44,061 bases of DNA from a virus. Shown here in pieces: positions 34,423 through 43,444 of this stretch (position 1 is its first letter; every line of letters starts with the position of its first letter). The position numbers were made by a program, and so were the translations under genes. Below the pieces are notes generated by a model, which had not been told where the DNA came from, made no database searches, and saw nothing but the letters and a program-made list of their open reading frames with translations. The stretch covers positions 1 to 44,061 of IMG/VR virus record IMGVR_UViG_3300020470_000035. One strand, written 5' to 3'.

Positions 34423-36006
34423 ATGGCTAGCATTATCAGGATCAAAAGATCCTCTGGTACTAATAAACCTGCAAGCCTAAATTGGGGTGAAATGGGTTAT
34501 GTAACTGGTATTGGCAGTTACGGTGGAGCAAATCAATACAAAGATAGGATATTTATTGGTGATGATGGAAGTAATGTTTTCTCAGTAGGTGGACATTATT
34601 ATACCTCCATGATGGATCACCAACCAGGTGCTGTTAATGGTGTTACTAATACAAGAAATAGTGATGGTGGTATAGTTGCTGTTCTTGATGATAATAGAAA
34701 AGTTGATCAATGGAATGTAGATAATCTTAGAATGGATGGTAATACATTATCATCTACAAATACTGATGGAGATGTTATATTTGCTACTGATGGAACTGGT
34801 GAATTTGCTGTTACTGATGACACAGCATTCTCATTTGGTTCTGATAAAGACGTTAAATTTGAATATGATGAAGATGGTAATGATGAGTTAGTTGTATCCA
34901 GTCCTACTGGTAAGCAAGTTAAGTTTACTACTCCATTAAATGTAGATACTTCATCATATCTTGGTAAAGTTAAGATAGAAGATAATATAATTTCTACTGT
35001 AAGTGGTGCTGGTGATAAATTGTTTATTGATCCATTCCCCGATGGATTAAGTAATGAAGGTGATGTTATCATCAAAGGTAACTTACAAATTGATGGTACA
35101 ACAACTTCAGTTAATTCAACTGCTGTAACAGTTAATGATCCAATATTTGTTATCGGTGATGTTACTAGTTCTAGAGTAGTTACTGCTCCAGTTACAACTG
35201 GTGTTAGTACAATTACAATTGATTCTGTTGTTGGAATCAATACTGGTGATATTGTAAGTGGAAATACTTCACTTCCAAATAGTGGATTAACAACAGTTAC
35301 TGAAGTTAATACTACAAATAAAGTTATTACCATTCAGGGAACAACTTCTGCTGGTATCACAACAACTACAGAACTAACAATTACTCATGCTTACGATACT
35401 AATACTGATCGTGGTATAGCATTTAAGTATAATACTGGTATTGGAACTGCAAATAATAAAACTGGTTATTTTGGTTATGTAGATGCTGATTCAAATACAG
35501 GAAGTAATGCTCCTGCAAGATCTTGGACTTATGTACCAGATGCAAGTACAACAAGTAATACTGTATCAGGAACAAGAGGTTTCTTAGATATTAAAGGTAT
35601 CTATTACCAAACTGCTGATTATAATGCTAATGGTGCAGTTTACTTTGATGAGAATGGTTTACAGACCTCAACTAATAATCCAGCTGCTCCTATACTAACA
35701 TCTAAGCAGATCTTAACTGCTGTCACTAAGAATACTCTTGCATTACCAAGTAATGTAACTCTTTCTATTGGTGATGTTGTTAGACAAGATACTAGCGGTG
35801 CTTATGGTGTTGTTGAGAGTGCAGTATCTAACTCAAATTCAATTGATGTAGTTGGTGTTGAAGGAACATTTACTAATACTTACAATATTAGAAGAGAAGG
35901 ACAAAATGGTTCGGTTGAAAACCTATCAGTAATTCCATCATCAGTTTCTGTGATATATACTAATAAGCCTCACTGGTCTTCAACACTTGATGGGGGTACT
36001 TTCTAA
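34423..36006 (+). CDS. tail-fibre-type structural protein
   Basis: The 527-residue product starts IIRIKRSSGTNKPASLNWGE, resembling the short N-terminal attachment segment seen in many phage fibres (Mtd-N-like). The middle has GDVIIKGNLQIDGTTTSVNS, a hallmark of cyanophage fibre proteins, in a Thr/Asn/Gly/Asp-rich beta background. The C-terminal part (about 330-527) ends HWSSTLDGGTF, a form close to the DINGGNF end of the protein before it. It probably forms a fibre or collar appendage. A receptor-binding tip is not evident. Confidence 0.7.
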   Translation: MASIIRIKRSSGTNKPASLNWGEMGYVTGIGSYGGANQYKDRIFIGDDGSNVFSVGGHYYTSMMDHQPGAVNGVTNTRNSDGGIVAVLDDNRKVDQWNVDNLRMDGNTLSSTNTDGDVIFATDGTGEFAVTDDTAFSFGSDKDVKFEYDEDGNDELVVSSPTGKQVKFTTPLNVDTSSYLGKVKIEDNIISTVSGAGDKLFIDPFPDGLSNEGDVIIKGNLQIDGTTTSVNSTAVTVNDPIFVIGDVTSSRVVTAPVTTGVSTITIDSVVGINTGDIVSGNTSLPNSGLTTVTEVNTTNKVITIQGTTSAGITTTTELTITHAYDTNTDRGIAFKYNTGIGTANNKTGYFGYVDADSNTGSNAPARSWTYVPDASTTSNTVSGTRGFLDIKGIYYQTADYNANGAVYFDENGLQTSTNNPAAPILTSKQILTAVTKNTLALPSNVTLSIGDVVRQDTSGAYGVVESAVSNSNSIDVVGVEGTFTNTYNIRREGQNGSVENLSVIPSSVSVIYTNKPHWSSTLDGGTF

Positions 36007-36018
36007 CTTTAAAATATC

Positions 36019-36243
36019 ATGCAACAACAAAATAATAATGGTGACGTTGATGTTAATGTTCTTGTGAGTTTATATAATGGTAAATTGGCACAATCATTAA
36101 ATCAAAATGTACTTTTAGAAGCAAAGTTACAAACTTTAAAAAATGATTTTGAAGAAGAAACAAAACTCCTTCAACAGGAAATTGTTACTTTACAAGAAGA
36201 AAATCAGAAACTGAAACTTAAAGATGGCAAAACCAGCAAGTAG
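36019..36243 (+). CDS. small coiled-coil protein before gp13
   Basis: The gene encodes 74 residues: an Asn/Gln/Asp-rich start (MQQQNNNGDVDVNVLVSLYN), then a continuous coiled coil from about 26 to the end (LLEAKLQTLKNDFEEETKLL). It overlaps the gp13 start by 20 nt. Similar small coiled-coil proteins sit before gp13 in related phages as I recall. The role is unknown; it may assist neck assembly. Confidence 0.6.
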   Translation: MQQQNNNGDVDVNVLVSLYNGKLAQSLNQNVLLEAKLQTLKNDFEEETKLLQQEIVTLQEENQKLKLKDGKTSK

Positions 36244-37072
36244 AACACAATTAGTCGATTACTGTTTACGGAAGCTGGGTGCTCCTGTACTGGAAATTAA
36301 TATTGATGATGATCAGATAGATGATTTAGTAGATGATGCTATTCAACTATTCAATGAACGTCATTTTGATGGTGTTGAGAGAATGTACCTTAAGTACAAA
36401 CTTACTCAAGAAGATATTGATAGAGGAACTGGAAAAGATACTGATGGAGTTGGTATTGTAACTACAACCGCAACTGCAACCGCAGTTCCTGGTATTGGTA
36501 CAACAATAACAAATAATTGGTATGAGACTTCTAATTTTTTACAAGTTCCAGATTCTGTAGTTGGTGTAGAAAAAATATTTAAATTTGATACCAGTTCAAT
36601 ATCTGGTGGAATGTTTAGTATAAAGTATCAGTTGTTTTTAAATGATCTTTATTACTTTAATTCTGTAGAATTACTTCAGTATGCGATGGTTAAATCATAT
36701 CTTGAAGATATAGACCATTTACTTACTACTGATAAACAAATAAGATTTAATAAGAGACAAGATAGATTATATTTGGATATTGATTGGGGTGCGGAATCTG
36801 TTGGTAATTGGTTAATTCTTGATTGTTACAGGGCATTAGATCCAACATCATTTACTCAAGTTTATAATGATCCTTTTCTTAAAATGTATCTCACTTCTCT
36901 CATAAAGAGACAATGGGGACAGAATTTAATCAAATTCCGTGGAGTTAAGTTACCAGGTGGTATAGAACTTAATGGTAGAGAAATCTACGACGATGCTGAA
37001 AAGGAGATAGAAGCTCTTAGACAAAGAATGTCTTCAGAATACGAATTACCACCGTATGATTTTATTGGGTGA
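36224..37072 (+). CDS. gp13: neck protein gp13 (head completion)
   Basis: The 282-residue product matches T4 gp13 (309 residues), which with gp14 seals the filled head and provides the platform for tail attachment. The N-terminus (LVDYCLRKLGAPVLEINIDD, then DQIDDLVDDAIQLFNERHFD) and the C-terminal LTSLIKRQWGQNLIKFRGVK followed by LPGG are characteristic. A short Thr/Gly-rich insertion (about 80-105) is an added surface loop. It precedes gp14 by 6 nt. Confidence 0.92.
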   Translation: MAKPASRTQLVDYCLRKLGAPVLEINIDDDQIDDLVDDAIQLFNERHFDGVERMYLKYKLTQEDIDRGTGKDTDGVGIVTTTATATAVPGIGTTITNNWYETSNFLQVPDSVVGVEKIFKFDTSSISGGMFSIKYQLFLNDLYYFNSVELLQYAMVKSYLEDIDHLLTTDKQIRFNKRQDRLYLDIDWGAESVGNWLILDCYRALDPTSFTQVYNDPFLKMYLTSLIKRQWGQNLIKFRGVKLPGGIELNGREIYDDAEKEIEALRQRMSSEYELPPYDFIG

Positions 37073-37078
37073 TAAGAT

Positions 37079-38488
37079 ATGGCACTCAATCCGTTTTTTC
37101 TACAAGGAACATCTTCAGAGCAAAGATTAGCTCAAGATTTAATAAATGAACATTTAAAAATCTATGGTGTTGAAGTAACATATATTCCAAGAAAATATGT
37201 AAATAAAAAATCAATTATTGAAGAAGTTCAATCTTCTAAATTTGATGATAATTTTGCTATAGAAGCATATGTTAATAATTATGATGGATATGGTGGTGCA
37301 GGTGATGTTTTAACAAAATTTGGAATGAGTCTTAAGGATGAGGTAATTCTTACGATATCTAAAGAAAGATTTGAAGATTTTATTTCACCATTTCTTGCAG
37401 CTGCTGATGATGGAACAGATACTAGTGAAATAATATTATCTACAAGACCAAGAGAGGGTGATTTAGTTTATTTTCCATTAGGGCAAAGATTATTTGAGGT
37501 TAAGTTTGTAGAACATGAAAATCCTTTTTATCAATTAGGTAAAAATTATGTTTATGAACTTAAATGTGAACTATTTGAATATGAGGATGAGGTTATTGAT
37601 ACTTCTATAGATGCAATCGATAAACAAGTTCAGGATGAAGGATATATTAGTACACTTAGATTAGTTGGTCTTGGTAGAACTGCTACAGCAACAGCAGCAT
37701 TAGGTCAAGGATATGTTAGAGAGATATTCTTAAATAATGATGGATCTGGATATACTTCTACTCCTATAATTACATTTGAAAATTCTCCAGCAGATAATCC
37801 AGCAAGAGCAGTTGGAGTATTAACAACTAGAGCAAATGTTACTTCTATTGAGAAGATAATAATGACTAGTGCAGGTGCTGGTTATAATACGCCACCAAAA
37901 ATTACTATTTCTGGAGGTGGTGGAACAGGTGCTGCTGCTACTTGCTCAATTGAAACTGTATATAATGGTGTTATTCGATTTAACGTTATTGATGGTGGTG
38001 TTGGATATGGAACAGAACCAACAGTAACAGTTGGTCAACCAGGTGCAGGAACTACAGCAGTTGGAATTGCATCTGTAGGATATGCTGGTGTTGATCAGGT
38101 TGTTAAGAGCATATATGTAAGTGATCCAGGTCGTGGATATGCTTCAGCACCAACAGTAACTATTTCAGATCCTCCATCTATGGCAGGTATTGGAACATTC
38201 CAGTTTAATGAAGTTATTGAAGGATCTAGATCATTTGCACAAGCAAGAGTTAAATCTTGGGATCAGGATACTAATATATTATTAATTAGTAATGTTGGAA
38301 TTGGATCAACTGTAGCAGGATTCTTTGTTGGTGAAAACATTGTTGGAAAAACTTCTGGTGCTTCATATGCACTTGCTTCACATAATTATGAAGATGCTAA
38401 TGATAAATATAATGATGCTAGTGCGTTTGAATTAAATGCGGACGATATACTAGATTTCTCTGAATCAAATCCCTTTGGTACTTACTGA
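37079..38488 (+). CDS. gp14: neck protein gp14 with inserted beta-repeat domain
   Basis: The 469-residue product is much longer than T4 gp14 (256). Residues 1-190 (NPFFLQGTSSEQRLAQDLIN, then EVTYIPRKYVNKKSIIEEV) and the C-terminal end (ELNADDILDFSESNPFGTY) are gp14. Between them, about 200-400, lies an insertion with four G-x-G-Y units (DGSGYTSTP, AGAGYNTPP, GGVGYGTEP, PGRGYASAP), the same kind as in gp7 and gp8. The repeats probably project from the neck as a collar or whisker-like decoration. The stop overlaps the gp15 start by one base (TGATG). Confidence 0.9.
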   Translation: MALNPFFLQGTSSEQRLAQDLINEHLKIYGVEVTYIPRKYVNKKSIIEEVQSSKFDDNFAIEAYVNNYDGYGGAGDVLTKFGMSLKDEVILTISKERFEDFISPFLAAADDGTDTSEIILSTRPREGDLVYFPLGQRLFEVKFVEHENPFYQLGKNYVYELKCELFEYEDEVIDTSIDAIDKQVQDEGYISTLRLVGLGRTATATAALGQGYVREIFLNNDGSGYTSTPIITFENSPADNPARAVGVLTTRANVTSIEKIIMTSAGAGYNTPPKITISGGGGTGAAATCSIETVYNGVIRFNVIDGGVGYGTEPTVTVGQPGAGTTAVGIASVGYAGVDQVVKSIYVSDPGRGYASAPTVTISDPPSMAGIGTFQFNEVIEGSRSFAQARVKSWDQDTNILLISNVGIGSTVAGFFVGENIVGKTSGASYALASHNYEDANDKYNDASAFELNADDILDFSESNPFGTY

Positions 38489-39330
38489 TGTTAGGAACGT
38501 ATTTTTATCACGAAATAATAAGAAAAACCGTTATTGCTTTCGGAACCCTTTTTAATGATGTTCATATTCGTCATCAGGATGCAACGGGTAAAGATATTGG
38601 TGAAATGAAAGTTCCTATTTCATATGGACCAAAACAAAAGTTTTTAGCAAGAATACAACAGCAACCAGAACTTAATAAAGCAATTGCAATGACATTACCT
38701 AGAATGTCATTTGAAATGAATAATATTCAATATGATCCAACTAGAAAATCTGGTATTTCTCAAACTTTTAAAGCAGTTGATGATAAGAAGCTTAAAAAAG
38801 TTTTTATGCCTGTTCCTTATAATTTGGGATTTGAATTAAATATTCTTACTAAATTACAGGATGACTCTTTACAAATAGTCGAACAAATTTTACCATTTTT
38901 TCAACCAGGTTTTAATTTAACTATTGACTTGGTTAAACAAATAGGTGAAAGAAGAGATGTTCCAATGGTTCTTGATAGCATTAATTTTACTGATGATTAT
39001 GAAGGTAATTTTGAAACAAGAAGAGCATTAATTTATACATTAAATTTTACTGCTAAAACTTATATGTTTGGTCCTATTGCTGATAGCACTGATGGACTTA
39101 TCCGCAAGGTTCAATTGGATTACTATTCAGATACAAATACAAGAACAGCAAAACGTGTTCAAAGATATACTGTTGCTGCAGCACCTAAGAAAGATTACAA
39201 TGAAGATACTGTAATTGATCAATATGATGCACCATTTATAGAACCAGGTGATGATTTTGGATTTACCGAAAACAGCACTTTCTTTGGCGATGCTAAAGAT
39301 TACAGTCCAACTAGACAGGAAGACATTTAA
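38488..39330 (+). CDS. gp15: tail completion / sheath terminator gp15
   Basis: The 280-residue product matches T4 gp15 (272 residues), which caps the tail tube and sheath as a hexamer and joins tail to neck. Typical segments are the N-terminus (TYFYHEIIRKTVIAFGTLFN), VPISYGPKQKFLARIQQQ, and FMPVPYNLGFELNILTK. The C-terminal 45 residues are acidic and variable (DDFGFTENSTFFGDAKD). It overlaps gp14 by one base and leads into gp16 after two bases. Confidence 0.93.
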   Translation: MLGTYFYHEIIRKTVIAFGTLFNDVHIRHQDATGKDIGEMKVPISYGPKQKFLARIQQQPELNKAIAMTLPRMSFEMNNIQYDPTRKSGISQTFKAVDDKKLKKVFMPVPYNLGFELNILTKLQDDSLQIVEQILPFFQPGFNLTIDLVKQIGERRDVPMVLDSINFTDDYEGNFETRRALIYTLNFTAKTYMFGPIADSTDGLIRKVQLDYYSDTNTRTAKRVQRYTVAAAPKKDYNEDTVIDQYDAPFIEPGDDFGFTENSTFFGDAKDYSPTRQEDI

Positions 39331-39332
39331 TC

Positions 39333-39764
39333 ATGAAAAATAATTATGACGATTTGAATGATACTTTTAACACTGAAATAGAAGTTCAGCAAGTAAACGA
39401 TACTAGTAGTATCAAAAAACATGAAAAAGAAGTAGTTAATGATGCTGAAAAGGATTATAAGTATGCAAGAGCACAGTTATATTCATTAATAGAAAAGGGT
39501 CAGGAAACTTTAAATGGAGTTATGGAACTTGCTGGTGAAAGTGCAAGTCCAAGAGCATATGAAGTTGCTGGACAAGTATTAAAATCAACTGCTGATATTA
39601 CTGATAAGTTGGCAGATCTTCAAAAGAAGATGAAAGATTTGGATGAAGATAAACCAAATACACCGAATACCGTTACAAATAATGCTGTATTTGTTGGCAG
39701 TACAACTGAATTACAAAAGATGCTGAAGCAAGGTATTCTAAATAATAATAACTCAGAAGACTAA
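39333..39764 (+). CDS. gp16: terminase small subunit gp16
   Basis: The 143-residue product is a little shorter than T4 gp16 (164 residues). Gp16 oligomers recognise DNA and stimulate the gp17 packaging motor. The central coiled-coil pair (DAEKDYKYARAQLYSLIEKG, then YEVAGQVLKSTADITDKLAD) is the core of the family. A Pro/Asn/Thr linker precedes the C-terminal VFVGSTTELQKMLK peptide, typical of T4-like small terminases. Unlike in T4, gp17 does not follow directly; three further genes intervene. Confidence 0.9.
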   Translation: MKNNYDDLNDTFNTEIEVQQVNDTSSIKKHEKEVVNDAEKDYKYARAQLYSLIEKGQETLNGVMELAGESASPRAYEVAGQVLKSTADITDKLADLQKKMKDLDEDKPNTPNTVTNNAVFVGSTTELQKMLKQGILNNNNSED

Positions 39765-39776
39765 CATTAGCTGAAA

Positions 39777-41792
39777 ATGAAAAATATCACAGCAAAACAG
39801 CAACCTCTGTCTAATTGGAGAGATGAGATAGAAGTTAGTGAAGCAAAGGTTGATGATGTAAAGTATGGTAAGGGTAAAGGTTGGAATCAACCTGATAAAA
39901 AACGTGTTGATATATATCATTCACGTCATTCTTATTTGAAAGGTAATCCACCTAATGTAAGGTCAGATAGAAATGAGCGTCATAGTGCTGTAGATGTTGT
40001 TTTTCATGGACATGATAAAGTTGAACGTGATAGAAAGAAGAAGCATTTTAAAAGTCGTGGTGTAAAAACAACAAATACACCAGAATCGGATAAGAAGAAG
40101 AAAAATAAAAAAAATCTAGGGGAATCTTCAAATATTCCTATGTATGATGAAAAGGGTAAACAGATAGATCCTAATTCTAATGAATGGTATAAGTTTCCTG
40201 TTTATGATAAAGATGGTAAATTAATTAAAGAGCCAAAAAAGGTTCCTCCAACACCAGCAGCTAAAACTGTTAATGCAGAGGAGTTTATACCTCTTAATGT
40301 ATATGCTACTGCTGTTAATTATTTCTATGAGCAAGGAATTAATGAAGATGGTTTAGATCTTATTATTGAAGAAATAGGTGTAGAAACTTTTACTGATTTT
40401 ATTTTAGATCTTCCAGAACAATTAAATGAAGAAAGATCTGCAAAGAAAGCACCTAAAAGGGATTATGAGAAAGTAAAAGCATCTGTATATAAGAAGGATG
40501 CTGCTCGTAAAGAAAAGGGTACTGGTGAGTATTCTAAAACTAAAGCTGCTAAAGATAAGTATGGTGATGAAGAAGCACCAGAAGGTGCACCTGAGAAAAA
40601 AGTTGTAACTAAGAAAAAAGTTAAAAAGAGTGTAGAAAAAGCGAAGACCAAACAATCATCTGAACCACCATCTAAAAAAGGTTTAGGTGATAGGATAAAG
40701 AGTGCTTATAAAGAAGGTGTAAAACGTCACCGTAAAGCAACTCAAGGTGCTAGAGTATTTGGTAAAGGATTTGCATCTGGTGCTAAGAAAGCAGTTAAGT
40801 TTGCTAAAGATGTTCATAAGGTTGTTAGTGAAGAAGAAGAGTTTGCTGAAGGTGCTTTAGCAGATCGTTTAAAAAAGAATATTAAAAGTAAAAAAAAAGA
40901 GTGGGATAAAAAAGGTAATAAAGCTAGGGATGATGCATATGATGCATTAGAAAGAGCTAAAGAAGCTCAAGAAGTGGATGAAGAAATTCAAGGTGGTGTA
41001 AGTGTAGAAACTTATACTAAAGATACTAAATTTATGGAAATTGAAACACTTGATGTAATTACAGCAGAACCACTTAGATCTGATTGGAGAAGTGATTTAA
41101 AAGAAGTTGCTATTGATAAAAGAATAACAACAACTAAAGGTGAATTTGGTAAACCTGGTTTTCAAATGGATGTTAGAAAAATGTCCGATAAGGAAATAAA
41201 TGATAAATTACCAACCATAGGTGGTGTTAAATTACAAATGGATCAAGATGGAAATCTTCCAAACTTAGGTCAATTTGTAAAAGATACAGCAATAACTCAA
41301 GCAAATAAGTTTGCAGATTCTGGAATAATTGATAATAATAAGGCAGCAGGAGCTGTAATGGGTTTAAAAGCTGGAATGGATAAACCAATGACTGGTGATG
41401 AGTTCAAACAATTAGCAAAAGATGGTACAAAGGATCTTGCCTTTAATATAAACAAAGAAATACCTGGTACAACAGCAAATCGTCTTCAAGGAATTGCTGA
41501 TAATATTAATAAATCTACTTCTAACCTAAAAGGAAAACTTAATACAAGTAGTGGTGCAATAACCAACTCTTATTCTTGGAGGGATGAATTGTATCTTGGT
41601 GAAAGATTAGGAGGTAAAGGATACTCTAGGAAGGCTGCTGCAAGTTCTGTATATCCTGGTAAGAAAGGCACTGGTGATTGGGAAAACTCTGATCGGGGTT
41701 CTGGTAACAGGGCAAGGAGAAGAGCAGGTGAAGAAGTAGAGAAAAAATCTCCTACTTATCTTGCTCATGTGAAAAATAAGGATAAAAAATAA
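39777..41792 (+). CDS. basic multi-motif protein between the terminase genes
   Basis: The 671-residue product is very rich in Lys and Glu. Three short motifs of the form W-R-x-(D/E)-(L/I) occur near residues 14 (NWRDEIEVSE), 437 (DWRSDLKEVA) and 602 (SWRDELYLGE), each starting a charged segment. Residues about 175-225 form a small helical domain (YATAVNYFYEQGINEDGLDL). A Lys-rich disordered stretch spans about 225-400. Several (L/I)-x-E sites (LGESS, LNEER, LGERL) could be cut by the prohead protease. It may be an internal head or portal-associated protein; no function is established. It overlaps the next gene by one base. Confidence 0.55.
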   Translation: MKNITAKQQPLSNWRDEIEVSEAKVDDVKYGKGKGWNQPDKKRVDIYHSRHSYLKGNPPNVRSDRNERHSAVDVVFHGHDKVERDRKKKHFKSRGVKTTNTPESDKKKKNKKNLGESSNIPMYDEKGKQIDPNSNEWYKFPVYDKDGKLIKEPKKVPPTPAAKTVNAEEFIPLNVYATAVNYFYEQGINEDGLDLIIEEIGVETFTDFILDLPEQLNEERSAKKAPKRDYEKVKASVYKKDAARKEKGTGEYSKTKAAKDKYGDEEAPEGAPEKKVVTKKKVKKSVEKAKTKQSSEPPSKKGLGDRIKSAYKEGVKRHRKATQGARVFGKGFASGAKKAVKFAKDVHKVVSEEEEFAEGALADRLKKNIKSKKKEWDKKGNKARDDAYDALERAKEAQEVDEEIQGGVSVETYTKDTKFMEIETLDVITAEPLRSDWRSDLKEVAIDKRITTTKGEFGKPGFQMDVRKMSDKEINDKLPTIGGVKLQMDQDGNLPNLGQFVKDTAITQANKFADSGIIDNNKAAGAVMGLKAGMDKPMTGDEFKQLAKDGTKDLAFNINKEIPGTTANRLQGIADNINKSTSNLKGKLNTSSGAITNSYSWRDELYLGERLGGKGYSRKAAASSVYPGKKGTGDWENSDRGSGNRARRRAGEEVEKKSPTYLAHVKNKDKK

Positions 41793-43126
41793 TGAAAATA
41801 TTATCTGCTGAAACAAATCTAGGATCTTTAACTACTGTCAGCACTGCTTCTGTTGTACGACTTTTTAATAGCGGTACTGATAATATACTTGTAACTAGAA
41901 AAGATTATGCTGGTACAGTTGTAGGATCTTTTATGGTTCCTGCAGGTCAGGTAGTATATTGTGAAAAATATTATACAGATCTTTTAGAAGGTGGTGCTGA
42001 TGTTAAGGCAACGAAAGTTGCTTATTCTTCTATGATGAGTTTTGTTAGTTCTGGTTCTTCTGGTCCATCATATACTTATTCAGTATCTGCTAGTTCTGTA
42101 GATGAAGGTGGTAATTGGACAACTACAGTTACAACTACTAATGTAGATGATAATACTACTCTTTATTGGGAATTATCTGGAACTGGTATAACATCTGCTG
42201 ATTTTTCATCTGGAGCATTAACAGGATCAGGAACGATATCAAATAATACTTTTAATTTTTCTCATACGGTTGCTAATGATACTTTAACTGAAGGTACAGA
42301 AACTGTCACTATTAAATTATATACAGATTCTGGAAGAAATACACAAGTTGGTAATACTGTAACTGTTACTCTTAATGATACTTCTACAACACCTCCTTCT
42401 GGACAAATTTATTGGGAAGATGCAGGTACTTATACTTGGACTCCTCCAGTTGGAGTAACTGAGATTTCTATCGTTTGTGTTGGTGCTGGTGGAGGAACAA
42501 GAAATCCACCTGCTGGAGGTGCTGGAGGTGCTGATTTACGCTGGAGAAATGGCATTTCAGTATCTTACGGAACAAATTATGTGGTTACTGTTGGACTACC
42601 AGGAGGAGAAGCTGGTTGGACTAGTGGAGATGGAGGAGCTGGTGGAAGCAGTATGTTTGGTACAACTGGATTACCAAATGCATATCTTGTAGCATCAGGT
42701 GGTTACGGTTATAAAACTAGTGGATATGATGCTCGTCCTGATGATAGTCATGGTATAGGTGGAGCTATTGGTGGTGGTAATGGTGGTAATGGTGGTGGTA
42801 CTAATGGTTGGCGTGGTGGCGGTGGTGCTGGTGGATATTCTGGAAATGGTGGTAGTGGATTTACTGGATCATGGACTATTGGTTCAGGTGGTGGTGGAGC
42901 TGGTGGATCTGGTTCAAACGGTGGTGGTGGTGTAGGAATATTCGGTGAAGGTGATAGTGGAACTGAAAATGGAGAAGGTGGATCTGGTGGAGGAAATTCT
43001 ATTGGAAACAGAGGTGGAAAATATGGTGGTGGTGCTTCTGAAGGAAGAGATGGTGGTAAAGGTGCTGTAAGAATTATATGGGGTTCAAATAGATCATTCC
43101 CTTCCACAAACACGGGCAATGTGTAA
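41792..43126 (+). CDS. Gly-rich adhesin-like fibre protein
   Basis: The 444-residue product has three parts. Residues 1-85 (VVRLFNSGTDNILVTRKDYA, then GTVVGSFMVPAGQVVYCEK) match the stand-alone protein at 43159-43428. About 93-200 is Calx-beta-like (SASSVDEGGNWTTTV, then EGTETVTIKLYTDSGRNTQV). From about 205 a GTYTWTPPVGVTEISIVCVG start leads into a Gly-rich domain with many GGGG runs, of the Gly_rich_2 or gp38-adhesin type. Such domains bind receptors at the tips of phage fibres. It is probably a host-recognition protein, placed unusually between gp16 and gp17. Confidence 0.72.
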   Translation: MKILSAETNLGSLTTVSTASVVRLFNSGTDNILVTRKDYAGTVVGSFMVPAGQVVYCEKYYTDLLEGGADVKATKVAYSSMMSFVSSGSSGPSYTYSVSASSVDEGGNWTTTVTTTNVDDNTTLYWELSGTGITSADFSSGALTGSGTISNNTFNFSHTVANDTLTEGTETVTIKLYTDSGRNTQVGNTVTVTLNDTSTTPPSGQIYWEDAGTYTWTPPVGVTEISIVCVGAGGGTRNPPAGGAGGADLRWRNGISVSYGTNYVVTVGLPGGEAGWTSGDGGAGGSSMFGTTGLPNAYLVASGGYGYKTSGYDARPDDSHGIGGAIGGGNGGNGGGTNGWRGGGGAGGYSGNGGSGFTGSWTIGSGGGGAGGSGSNGGGGVGIFGEGDSGTENGEGGSGGGNSIGNRGGKYGGGASEGRDGGKGAVRIIWGSNRSFPSTNTGNV

Positions 43127-43158
43127 TCCTAAATAACTTTATAGTGTAAGTAAGAGTA

Positions 43159-43428
43159 ATGTCAAGAACTTTGATTAAAGGTGCTGAAGCAGCATCTCCG
43201 ACATCAACAGGAGCAGCAAGTACATTTGGTAATGCTACTGTTGTGCGTTTAGTTAATACTGACACAAGTGCTCATCTAGTAACACTTGTAGAAGAAGCAA
43301 GCGGAACGGTTGTTGGTTCGTTTACAATGCCAGCAGGTTCGGTTGAGTTTTTAGAGAAAGTAAGCACATACGCAATATTTGCTGCTAATGCTGGAGTAAA
43401 AGGAGCAGCAGCAGGATTTACTGATTAG
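43159..43428 (+). CDS. stand-alone paralogue of the adhesin N-terminal domain
   Basis: The 89-residue product (TVVRLVNTDTSAHLVTLVEE, then GTVVGSFTMPAGSVEFLEK) aligns with residues 1-85 of the adhesin-like protein before it (VVRLxN...GTVVGSFxxPAGxVxxxEK). It is probably a small beta-sandwich that assembles with the virion, perhaps at the same site that the adhesin uses for attachment. It is separated by 32 nt from the adhesin gene and by 16 nt from gp17. The N-terminal 25 residues are Ala/Ser/Thr-rich. Confidence 0.65.
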   Translation: MSRTLIKGAEAASPTSTGAASTFGNATVVRLVNTDTSAHLVTLVEEASGTVVGSFTMPAGSVEFLEKVSTYAIFAANAGVKGAAAGFTD

Positions 43429-43444
43429 TAAGTAATCTATTATT

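Noticed and set aside
34707-35333. 208-residue minus-strand open frame
   Set aside because: It is antisense to the fibre-type gene and rich in Val/Thr/Leu/Ser as expected from complementing Thr/Asp/Asn codons; no start signals are seen.
42748-43119. 123-residue Pro-rich minus-strand open frame
   Set aside because: It is the mirror of GGT/GGA glycine codons in the adhesin gene. Poly-Pro is the expected artefact.
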